A stretch of 8,089 bases of DNA from Verrucomicrobiota bacterium (GTDB taxonomy: Bacteria; Verrucomicrobiota; Verrucomicrobiia; Limisphaerales; AV2), in assembly GCA_003219345.1 (NCBI GenBank), contig QHOP01000604.1, positions 1 through 8,089 of the forward strand. Direction: 5' to 3'. The position numbers and the translations under genes are program-made. Position 1 is the first letter of the stretch. The number at the start of each line of letters is the position of its first letter. The notes beneath the pieces are model-generated. The model was not told where the DNA came from, did no database searches, and was given only the letters and a program-made list of their open reading frames with translations. Below are positions 1-6,381 of this stretch, piece after piece.

Positions 1-1
1 C

Positions 2-1306
2 GTGGCGCGCGACATCCTCCGCTACGTGATGCGCGACATGACGCATCCGGAAGGTGGTTTCTACTCCGCCGAAGACGCCGACAGCGAAGGCAAGGAAGGC
101 AAGTTCTACTGTTGGACGCGCGAGGAATTGTCGAAGCTGCTGACGCCCGACGAATTCAAGGTCGCCGTCCGCTATTTTGGCGTCACCGAGAAAGGGAACT
201 TCGTGGACCACAGCGACCCGAATCCGTTGCCGCATCAGAACGTGTTGAGCATCGTTAAGCCACTTCCACTATTGCACTCTCCGGAAAAACCCCTCACCCG
301 CCCTTCGGGCACCCTCTCCCCATCCGATGGGGAGAGGGAAGGGGTGAGGGGTTCGCATGAAAATCTCTCCAAGGATTCCGCAGTGCTCACCTCAGCGAAA
401 ACGAAAATGTTCGAGGCCCGGTCCAAACGCGTTCGCCCGCATCTCGACGACAAAGTGCTTTCGTCCTGGAACGGCCTGATGCTCGGAGCGCTGACGCGCG
501 CGTACGCGGTGCTGGGTGATGAATCGTATCGCGCCGCGGCGGAAAAAAATCTCGCGTTTATTCAGGCGAAACTTTGGCAGCCGCCGCAAGGTAGCGCAGC
601 CCTCTCGGCTGCGTCGGGGGCAAGCAGGCGGGACGCCCGCGCTACCTTGTTCCACCGCTGGCGCGACGGCGAACGCGACTCGGTTCAACTCCTCGATGCC
701 TACGCGTTCCTACTGGCCGGTGTGATGGATCTCTACGAGGCCACGCTCGACCCGAAGCGCCTCGAATTCGCAGTCGCGCTGGCCGACACGATGCTCGCGA
801 AGTTTTACGATCAGGAAAACGGCGGCTTCTGGCAGGCGGTGCCGGATTCGCCTGACTTGATTCTGCGCGTCAAAGAGGATTACGACGGCGCCGAGCCGTC
901 CGGCAATTCCGTCGCTATTCTTGCGCTGTTGAAACTCGGCGCCATCACCGACCGCAAGGATTTCAAAGTGGCAGCCGAGAAAAGCCTGCGGTTGTTCGCC
1001 AACAAACTGCACGAACTCCCACAGGCTGTTCCCTACCTGCTGCTCGCATTGGATTATTGGCTCGAGGAACCTAAGCGCGCGGTGATTGTCGGCGACCCAA
1101 GCGCGCCGAGCACCCGCGCGCTCATTCACGCCGCGCACTCGGTCTATCAACCGAACAAAGTTGTGCTGGGGAACAGCGGCCCGGTCGAACCGTTCGCGAA
1201 GACGTTGCCGACCAAAGACGTGCCGGTGGTTTTCCTTTGCACCGGGACGGCCTGCCAGCCGCCGACCAAAGACGTTGCAAAGATCAAGGAGATGTTGAAA
1301 AAGTAG
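2..1306 (+). CDS. Thioredoxin domain-containing protein, YyaL/DUF255 (SSP411-like) family, 5'-truncated by the window edge
   Basis: The 434 visible residues are the C-terminal part of a protein that is normally about 650-750 residues. The GTG at position 2 is only the first codon in frame, and the true start and the N-terminal thioredoxin-like domain lie before the window. Family hallmarks are the FYSAEDADSEG block (residues 20-30), RPHLDDKVLSSWNGLM (145-160), LFHRWRDGE (216-224) and a cysteine-containing tail CTGTACQPP. The region belongs to the (alpha/alpha) barrel fold shared with sugar epimerases and six-hairpin glycosidases. The biochemical role of the family is unsettled. Two stretches are foreign to the family: about residues 96-118 and 196-216, each encoded by a DNA palindrome that keeps the frame. 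The next gene, an Rrf2 regulator, converges on it. Family assignment is firm; function is not. Confidence 0.93.
   Translation: MARDILRYVMRDMTHPEGGFYSAEDADSEGKEGKFYCWTREELSKLLTPDEFKVAVRYFGVTEKGNFVDHSDPNPLPHQNVLSIVKPLPLLHSPEKPLTRPSGTLSPSDGEREGVRGSHENLSKDSAVLTSAKTKMFEARSKRVRPHLDDKVLSSWNGLMLGALTRAYAVLGDESYRAAAEKNLAFIQAKLWQPPQGSAALSAASGASRRDARATLFHRWRDGERDSVQLLDAYAFLLAGVMDLYEATLDPKRLEFAVALADTMLAKFYDQENGGFWQAVPDSPDLILRVKEDYDGAEPSGNSVAILALLKLGAITDRKDFKVAAEKSLRLFANKLHELPQAVPYLLLALDYWLEEPKRAVIVGDPSAPSTRALIHAAHSVYQPNKVVLGNSGPVEPFAKTLPTKDVPVVFLCTGTACQPPTKDVAKIKEMLKK
288..353. repeat. Palindromic repeat element inserted in frame in the YyaL-family gene (GAGAGGG/GGTGAGGGG type)
   Basis: A 66-bp inverted repeat. 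The outer 12-bp arms at 288-299 and 342-353 pair perfectly, a 10-bp inner stem joins 312-321 to 329-338, and a small GCCC-TTC-GGGC hairpin lies at 300-310. The length is a multiple of three and the frame stays open, giving a peptide like LTRPSGTLSPSDGEREGVRG. This type of C-rich/G-rich palindrome is, to my knowledge, a common dispersed intergenic repeat in several bacterial phyla. Its copy number in this genome is not visible here. Confidence 0.8.
588..648. repeat. Cloverleaf-like palindromic repeat inserted in frame in the YyaL-family gene (GGTAGCGC type)
   Basis: The outer 10-bp arms AAGGTAGCGC (588-597) and GCGCTACCTT (639-648) pair perfectly. Inside lie two hairpins: GCAGCC/GGCTGC (596-601 with 607-612) and GCGGG/CCCGC (628-632 with 636-640). 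The element separates KLWQPPQ from TLFHRWRDGE, which are near-contiguous in the family, and adds about 20 Ala/Ser/Arg-rich residues without breaking the frame. It is unrelated in sequence to the palindrome at 288-353. The GCGCTAC end recurs beside the hairpins at 7933-7955. Confidence 0.78.
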
Positions 1307-1422
1307 GCTTTTCGATCGCTACTATTGAGTCTCGTGCAAATGGGTAACGAGGCTGACTCGAATGCGGAGCGCGGCGTTTCACGCCTCTTCAGCGTGCGAA
1401 ATCAAAGCGGCGCGTAAAGGGG

Positions 1423-1869
1423 TCAGTCCTGAGTATTGACACAAACAGGCTTTTCGCTATACATCTTCTCCTTGTCCGCGCTTTCGTCGAGCAGTTGCTG
1501 GAAAGTGATGTTGTCGGCGGTGTTTTCCAGCGCCTTCTGCAGTTTCTTCCAGGCGGCCCGCAGCTCGGGCGGACATTGGCCGTCGCCGATGGCAGGTGAA
1601 TCAAAAACCTGACCGTGCACGGCGCGCAGAACGTCTCCGAACGAAATCTCCGCCGGCGGGCGCGCCAGCAAATAGCCGCCTTCCTTCCCGCGCTGGCTTT
1701 TGACAATGCGATTGGCCTTCAGTTCAATGAGAATCTGGACGAGGTAATTGGATGGAACCCCCTGCTCCCTCGCCAGTTCTTCCGCGCGCCGCGCGCCGCC
1801 GTCCGGCCAGTGCCGCGCCAGCCCCAACACCGCGCGGGCGGCGTAGTCGCTCTTGACGGACAATTTCAC
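1423..1869 (-). CDS. Rrf2 family transcriptional regulator
   Basis: A 148-residue protein, the usual Rrf2 length. The N-terminal winged helix-turn-helix covers about residues 1-70, with the family pattern KSDYAARAVLGLA, then ELAREQGVPSNYLVQIL (recognition helix region) and SQRGKEGGYLLARPP (wing). A dimerisation helix follows at about residues 100-130. Cluster-binding members such as IscR and NsrR carry three cysteines near residues 90-105. Here there is one (Cys99) plus a tail Cys143, so a standard Fe-S site looks absent and the signal is unknown. The start is GTG at 1869: an in-frame TAA lies three codons upstream, no ATG lies near, and there is no obvious Shine-Dalgarno sequence. It sits 66 bp downstream of the lectin gene on the same strand and converges with the YyaL-family gene. 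The regulated genes cannot be told from here. Confidence 0.92.
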   Translation of the reverse strand: MKLSVKSDYAARAVLGLARHWPDGGARRAEELAREQGVPSNYLVQILIELKANRIVKSQRGKEGGYLLARPPAEISFGDVLRAVHGQVFDSPAIGDGQCPPELRAAWKKLQKALENTADNITFQQLLDESADKEKMYSEKPVCVNTQD

Positions 1870-2197
1870 GCGCGAAAATTAGGCGGTGGAGCCTTTCCGC
1901 GCAATCAAATCAACGGCATGAAGGAATCTTGTATATTACGGGCCACGAATACGGTAGTAACCTTGCGCGCCGCTAAAGGCGTTCGCGATCGTGATACTGG
2001 AGCCGCTGACTGGCCCGACGTCCTGCCACTGCGTCGCCGGGTTGAGGTCCGCCCGATGTTGTAGCGTGAAGGGTCCTCGGCCTCCGGTTAAGGTGACAGT
2101 GAGATCGGTCGCCGTGCGGCTGAGTTGCAGTCGAAGCGGCGGCGGAAGCGCCACTGCGGCACCGGCTGTGGGGGCCGGGATACCAAAATCCGACGCA

Positions 2198-2396
2198 CCG
2201 CCCAGCGCCACCACCTCTTCATCGGTCATTGCGCCCTGCCGTATCTGGAGCGAGTTGAGGTAGCAGTCGGTCCGTTCGTCGTCATCCCCGTCCCCGAACA
2301 TGAAAAACTCCGGCGGCAACGCAAACCGTCCGTCCACCGCGTTGCCGTCGCCCAGCACGTCCTCGCGGTGTTTGAACCCATTGATGAACTTGGCCA
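2198..2396. repeat. 199-bp direct repeat, copy 1 (encodes the end of the complete LamG domain)
   Basis: Identical base for base to 2942-3140 at a constant offset of 744, with no indel or mismatch seen. On the minus strand it encodes AKFINGFKHREDVLGDGNAV through DEEVVALGG, the last third of a LamG domain. The flanks diverge at once on both sides. Confidence 0.95.
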
Positions 2397-2941
2397 CCTT
2401 GCGCGGCGTGCTCGTCAGGTCCACCGACAACACCACCCGCGCCCACTCGCCCCGTTTGTGGTTGTGCGCCGGATCAATCCCGTCATACAGCGAACAGCAC
2501 CCCTTGCCGTAGGAACCGTCGCTGGCCCGCCAGAACATGTCCCCGTCCGTCGGATTGGCAAAGTCGTGCGTCTGAAGGATCGAACCGAAGTTCTTCGGTC
2601 CCTCGTTGCCCCATAACAGGTCCATGATCAGCGTGTACTGGTTGAGTTTGTTCGTCAGGCTCCCGCCGTTGGCACCCAGTCCATGGTTGACCCGCAGACC
2701 CAGCCGCTTGAAGATCAGCCCGCCAGCATCCGTTTCGGTTTCGTCATTCCAGGGGATATGGATCACCCGCGCCGGCCTGCCCCCAATATCCGGAATGCCA
2801 AACTGCGTCGTCGTCCCGAACTGATAGCGGCTGGCCAAGGAGGCATCAATGTATTGCAGGTCATGGCCCAGCGTCGCCGCCAGGTTCCCCGCATCGAAAT
2901 CCCATTGGGCATACGGCAGTGGGATGCCTTCGGCGGAAGGT

Positions 2942-3140
2942 CCGCCCAGCGCCACCACCTCTTCATCGGTCATTGCGCCCTGCCGTATCTGGAGCGAGTT
3001 GAGGTAGCAGTCGGTCCGTTCGTCGTCATCCCCGTCCCCGAACATGAAAAACTCCGGCGGCAACGCAAACCGTCCGTCCACCGCGTTGCCGTCGCCCAGC
3101 ACGTCCTCGCGGTGTTTGAACCCATTGATGAACTTGGCCA
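2942..3140. repeat. 199-bp direct repeat, copy 2 (next to the frameshift)
   Basis: Perfect copy of 2198-2396. In the coding direction it follows directly after the PA14 region and a 22-bp palindrome, without the first two thirds of a LamG domain that should precede it. It is followed by a natural-looking inter-domain linker (PSAEGIPLP), which suggests it was once the end of a first LamG domain. Confidence 0.95.
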
Positions 3141-4958
3141 AGCCGGCTTGGCCAAACTGACATAAGGCGGCGTCTGGATCCCCGCTTTGAGCTGGCGATA
3201 CACTTTGACATGGCCGGCTGTGACGCGGTCGTTGAGTAGAATGCGAGTGCCCGCGGCGGTTACCGTCCACAACTCGAGGTTGGCGCCACCGGTGCCTTCT
3301 CCCCACACAACACGGAATGGATAAATGCCGTCGCCGTCCACGAGCACAGTTGATGTGGCAGTGCCGATGGTGATGTCGATGAGCCTGGCGGCAGTCGCGT
3401 CGCGCGGGTCCGGACCAATCGTCAGGCGCGCGTTGTCATCGCTGACCAGTCCAAAAGTGTAAACACCCTTCGCCAGCTCCAAGTAGCCACGGACCTCCAT
3501 GGCAATGTTGTCGTCGCTCACTGTTGTTCCAGGAATGCCGGGAATCAACGAATCAGCATGCCCTTCGGTGGCGTTGAACAGACCCGCTTCCGAACCGGTT
3601 TGTTCCATGTTGATGAGGTCGAGATCAAACGAACCATCCGGGTTGGCCGGCGGAGACGTGAGATCAGCGACGTTTGGGCCGAGTTTGCCGGCGAGCTGGT
3701 CCTCTGCGCGCTGGAAAGTGTTTCCACTGGCCGCGGCTGAGGCCAGTTGATGAACGCGCACTTTGAAGCCGGTGGTGGCGGTATCCACCGTGTTGGAAGC
3801 CGCGGCGAAGCTCACGGGAATGATCGTCGCGTTGAGCACGGTAAAGCTCCAAGTCAACGTATTGCCACCATAGGTGACCGTGACGTTGTGCGTCGAGCCG
3901 GGAGCCAGGGAACCGGGTGGATCGTAGGTGACAGTCGTCACTGTCCCGACGGTGTTGGTCTGGGGCTGAACAGTCTGGCTGTCGAACTGCACCTGAGCCG
4001 TTGCGCCGCCGAGGTTGTCAACCTCGACTTCGACAATTGCGTCGGGCCGCACTGAAGTGCCCAACGGCAGGGCCGAAAGCAACACCGGACCCGCGCCGAC
4101 AGTGGTCGTGGTGATGGTCATGTCATCGAACCAGTGATTGGCCCGGATGGCGGCGGTCAGTTCGGCCGTGCCGGCGCCGAGACCGAAGTTGCCTGCGATC
4201 GGGGCATAAGGGATGCCGAAATTGTCATAGACCTTGGTGCCGTTGTAAACCACGTCGAGCGTCCCATCGGCATCCAACTGGATGTGAACCGGGACGAAGA
4301 CCGGAGTTTGATCGTTGGGCGGTCCGGTGCGGAGGCCGGTAAATCTTTTCGCCGCGACTCTCTGGCCGCCGATCCGCACGATGATCCCGGGCGCATCCCC
4401 CGGGTCGTTGCCGTTGGCTCCAAACCCTGGCAAGTTGTCCACGGTATCGAAGGAGACAATCAGTCCCTGACTAAAGCCTGAGCCTTCTCCCGTCGCGCCG
4501 CCTTCGCGGAAGGGGTCGGTGAGTGAAGCAATGTCGCTCGCGAGCACGAAGCTGAACCCCTGTGCCGGCGTCTCCGTGCCGCCGTGGATGCTGACCTTGA
4601 AGTCGGCGGTGAAGCTGGCGACCTTTTGTCCTGCATCAATCGTCGGGAACACATAGGAGCCGAACATGGGCAGGCTGGACGTCCCGTCAATGAGCTCCTG
4701 CAGGTCCTGCAGTTTCAGAATCCCGTTATCAACCTTGGCCTTGCCCAGCAGGGTGCCTCCGGGGTCGGTTGAAAAATCGGTCGTAAGCGAGCCGCCGGCC
4801 GCGCTCCAAACTGCAGCCAGGCAAACAGCCATCGCGCCCGATTTCAGGCGGCGCACGTGCCCTGGCTCCCCTCTGCCCTGGTCGCGCTTCAATGGAGTTC
4901 GTTCGAGCAAGGTCCGCCGCGGCAAACTAAACAGTGAAACCAGAAGTTTTGTTTTCAT
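2970..4958 (-). CDS. Exported L-type lectin / PA14-like domain protein, frameshifted near its 3' end
   Basis: A 662-residue reading frame. A hydrophobic signal segment (MAVCLAAVWSAAGG, about residues 43-56) follows an unusually long, Arg-rich leader. Residues about 60-280 look like a legume-lectin-type beta-sandwich (TDFSTDPGGTLLG, FSFVLASD, IVSFDTVDN, VHIQLDADGTLDVVYNGTKV). About 285-375 are an Ig-like domain. About 380-590 resemble the PA14-like module common in these bacteria (GFKVRVHQL, AEDQLAGKLG, DNIAMEVRGYLEL, YTFGLVSDDNARL). The protein is probably secreted or on the cell surface, binding polysaccharide. After VSLAKPA (about residue 605) the frame is wrong: the last ~55 residues are an out-of-frame reading of LamG sequence, stopping at 2970. 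The intact gene would run to 1936. The start is ATG 4958, with no clear ribosome site; GTG 4856 (residue 35) would give a more normal signal peptide. Confidence 0.8.
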   Translation of the reverse strand: MKTKLLVSLFSLPRRTLLERTPLKRDQGRGEPGHVRRLKSGAMAVCLAAVWSAAGGSLTTDFSTDPGGTLLGKAKVDNGILKLQDLQELIDGTSSLPMFGSYVFPTIDAGQKVASFTADFKVSIHGGTETPAQGFSFVLASDIASLTDPFREGGATGEGSGFSQGLIVSFDTVDNLPGFGANGNDPGDAPGIIVRIGGQRVAAKRFTGLRTGPPNDQTPVFVPVHIQLDADGTLDVVYNGTKVYDNFGIPYAPIAGNFGLGAGTAELTAAIRANHWFDDMTITTTTVGAGPVLLSALPLGTSVRPDAIVEVEVDNLGGATAQVQFDSQTVQPQTNTVGTVTTVTYDPPGSLAPGSTHNVTVTYGGNTLTWSFTVLNATIIPVSFAAASNTVDTATTGFKVRVHQLASAAASGNTFQRAEDQLAGKLGPNVADLTSPPANPDGSFDLDLINMEQTGSEAGLFNATEGHADSLIPGIPGTTVSDDNIAMEVRGYLELAKGVYTFGLVSDDNARLTIGPDPRDATAARLIDITIGTATSTVLVDGDGIYPFRVVWGEGTGGANLELWTVTAAGTRILLNDRVTAGHVKVYRQLKAGIQTPPYVSLAKPAWPSSSMGSNTARTCWATATRWTDGLRCRRSFSCSGTGMTTNGPTATSTRSRYGRAQ
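3134..3155. repeat. 22-bp perfect palindrome with a 14-bp-period direct repeat at the lectin frameshift
   Basis: The sequence equals its own reverse complement, centred between 3144 and 3145. On the coding strand it also contains TTGGCCAAG twice, 14 bases apart. Deleting one 14-base period would join PPYVSLAK directly and in frame to FINGFKHRED. It marks the exact boundary between the PA14 part and the 199-bp repeat. Confidence 0.85.
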
Positions 4959-5295
4959 AAGCAGTCATTGGGTTGGATGTTGCACGTTGAAGACGGGGAG
5001 GATGCACAGGATTAGTCCGATGACAGGGCGAGAAGGACTTACGGAAAATGCGAGCGCCACCTCTGCCGATTATGAAGCTTGCGAAATTTGTCAACTCACT
5101 GCCAGCCATGAGTTCATCCCTTCCGCAATTTCTCCGTCGTCAATCGCTCCGAATGAAGTCGGTTCGGCGCGGCTTGATAATTGCGCTCAGGGTGTTGGGT
5201 TTGAAACGCAGGCTAGCCAGCTCCGAAATCCGTGTCAAGCCATGCGAAAACGGCAGTGCTCTGATCTTGCTCATCATCAAACAGTCCCCACGAGA
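4959..5295. other. 337-bp stretch without a recognisable gene
   Basis: It lies between the 3' end of the RluA-type gene and the 5' end of the lectin gene, both on the minus strand, so it should hold the lectin promoter. TTGACA occurs twice on the minus strand (5094-5089 and 5238-5233), but neither has a convincing -10 box at normal spacing. A 44-codon minus-strand open frame (ATG at 5274 to TGA at 5140), starting MSKIRALPFSHGLTRISELA, begins 21 bases after the RluA stop; I do not recognise it. No strong terminator hairpin with a T tract was seen. Confidence 0.5.
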
Positions 5296-5945
5296 TCAAA
5301 AGCCGAACCTCAGACAGAATTCCAGGACTGGAGCTTCGATACGGACGATACGCTTTTGAAACGGATCACGATAAGCCAACGCCGCGGCGCGCAAGGCCAG
5401 CGAAGCGGGCGGACGGTTGCGGGTGACGGGTTGCGGGTTGCCAGAGAGCGGACCGTAGAGCGCGTCACCCAAAACCGGATGGTCGGATTCGGCAAGATGA
5501 ACGCGAATTTGATGCGTGCGGCCCGTCAGCGGCCTGGCTTCGATGAGCGCTTTATCGTGGTTGGTTTGCAGAACCAAACCCAGCTTCGCCGCTTCGGCAC
5601 TCCCCGCACAACCGCCAGGTAAATCTTATGCACCTGACCATTCTCGAACAACCGGCAGTAGGCCGGCGCGGCGCCCGGATTTTTCACAAGCAACAAAACT
5701 CCGCTTGTGTCGGCGTCGAGACGGTGAACGAAACGGAGGAATTTCAGGCTGCGCGAACGCGCCCAGAAATCGCCGCCCTTGACGCCGGAGATCAGCGCCA
5801 GATGCAGGTTGCGGCTGGTCCTGTCCCACGACTCCGGCGCGAGTATCCAGCCGGCAGGTTTGTCGATCGCGATGACCGCGCGGTCCTCGTAGAGAATCGG
5901 GATGATCGTGCCGTCCGCCAGTTCGATTGGTTTGGGTCGGGCCAC
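5296..5945 (-). pseudogene. RluA family pseudouridine synthase, split by a frameshift
   Basis: Two overlapping minus-strand frames make one enzyme of about 215 residues that would isomerise uridine to pseudouridine in rRNA or tRNA. Frame one (GTG 5945 to 5526) holds DRAVIAIDKPAGW and FVHRLDADTSGVLLLVKN, with the catalytic Asp77 in HRLD, then VHKIYLAVVRGVPK. Frame two (to TGA 5296) continues LGLVLQTNHDKALIEARPL, then TGRTHQIRVHLAES and LGDALYGPLSG. The switch falls at about 5583-5596, where CGAAGC occurs twice with an 8-base period; removing one period gives VPKLGLVLQT in frame, and adding one missing base would also work. There is no S4 domain, as in short RluA types. An in-frame TAA upstream and the lack of other starts favour GTG 5945. 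A GNPQPVTRNRPPA insert comes from G/T-rich tandem DNA at 5414-5442. Either a real pseudogene or a sequencing error. Confidence 0.85.
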
Positions 5946-6192
5946 AGTGTGATGATAAGCAAAACGGAAGATGAAACCAAGGGATTAGCCACTGACGTTC
6001 CGTTGCACCACGATCCACGTTCAAAGCCGCGTGATGAAGGCGGGAGCAGGTTTGCAATCCAAGTCTGTGCCAGCAATAGGGCTTCAACGGGTGAATTCGG
6101 GTCGAATGCCGTTTGAAAAATCGTCCACACCAATTGCCAATCCTCGCATTTTCTCACTCGACGGCTCGATTGCGAAAAACTAGTCTCCCTCA
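5946..6192. other. Divergent intergenic region between the RluA-type gene and the small-protein/nucleotidyltransferase pair
   Basis: This 247-bp region must carry promoters for both directions. I see no clear -35/-10 pair, no strong inverted repeat and no ribosome site ahead of the ATG at 6193. Minus-strand frames run open across it, but only as extensions of noise upstream of GTG 5945. Confidence 0.4.
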
Positions 6193-6381
6193 ATGGAAAA
6201 AAAACTCGCTCGCGTGCTAAAAAAACTACGCCGCGTCCGCGGCCTCAGCGAGGAGGAAAAGTATCTGTTCGCCCGAAGCCTCGCCGCGACACCGGACGAA
6301 CGGTGGCGGCTGCACGAGAACTTTCTCCGCTCGCACGACTTATACACGCGCTCCGCCAGGAAAAAATACGGTTTCAAATAG
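6193..6381 (+). CDS. Small charged protein upstream of a nucleotidyltransferase (possible partner protein)
   Basis: A 62-residue, strongly charged and probably all-helical protein. The basic start MEKKLARVLKKLRRVRGLSE is followed by an acidic helix (SEEEKYLFARSLAATPDERW) and a basic tail ending RSARKKYGFK. The TPDERWRLHENFLRS segment resembles short proteins often found directly before nucleotidyltransferase-like genes; that is recollection, not a search. The start is ATG 6193, without a visible Shine-Dalgarno sequence, and the stop TAG ends at 6381. Its 3' end overlaps the next gene by 79 bases in another frame, suggesting translational coupling and a shared transcript. It could be the antitoxin or accessory partner of that gene. 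The function is unproven. Confidence 0.68.
   Translation: MEKKLARVLKKLRRVRGLSEEEKYLFARSLAATPDERWRLHENFLRSHDLYTRSARKKYGFK

Larger units (their letters stand above)
1936..3140 (-). pseudogene. LamG (concanavalin A-like) C-terminal part of the exported lectin/PA14 protein, separated from its N-terminal part by a frameshift
   Basis: In this frame the open stretch reads, from its N-terminal side, a partial LamG end (AKFINGFKHREDVLGDGNAV... to DEEVVALGG), a linker, a complete LamG domain (LPYAQWDFDAG... to a second copy of the same LamG end), and a C-terminal domain ending DVGPVSGSSITIANAFSGAQ and then YYRIRGP before TAA at 1936. Such tails are typical of Verrucomicrobial exported proteins. LamG domains are beta-sandwiches that usually bind sugars or matrix polymers outside the cell. 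The frame stays open further upstream to 3306, but there it is out of frame with the PA14 coding sequence and meaningless. No good start codon precedes the partial LamG, so it is best read as the detached 3' half of the gene running 4958 to 1936. Confidence 0.75.

Noticed and set aside
288..648. CRISPR-like pair of repeats
   Set aside because: The two palindromes are different in sequence, not evenly spaced, and lie within a coding frame; no array or cas gene is present.
1327..1385. Possible bidirectional terminator between the converging YyaL-family and Rrf2 genes
   Set aside because: Only short imperfect stems (CTCGT/ACGAG and GGCGT/ACGCC) with no T tract on either strand. The region may be a decayed repeat instead.
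5070..5094. TTGACA on the minus strand as a promoter for the lectin gene
   Set aside because: The best -10 match, CATAAT, is only 14 bases away; at 16-18 bases nothing resembles TATAAT. The second TTGACA at 5233-5238 has only TAGCCT at 17 bases.
4666..5622. Long plus-strand open frame (318 codons) across the lectin 5' end and the synthase 3' end
   Set aside because: It lies antisense to two genes with clear protein families, has no recognisable motif, and its composition is that of a GC-rich shadow frame.
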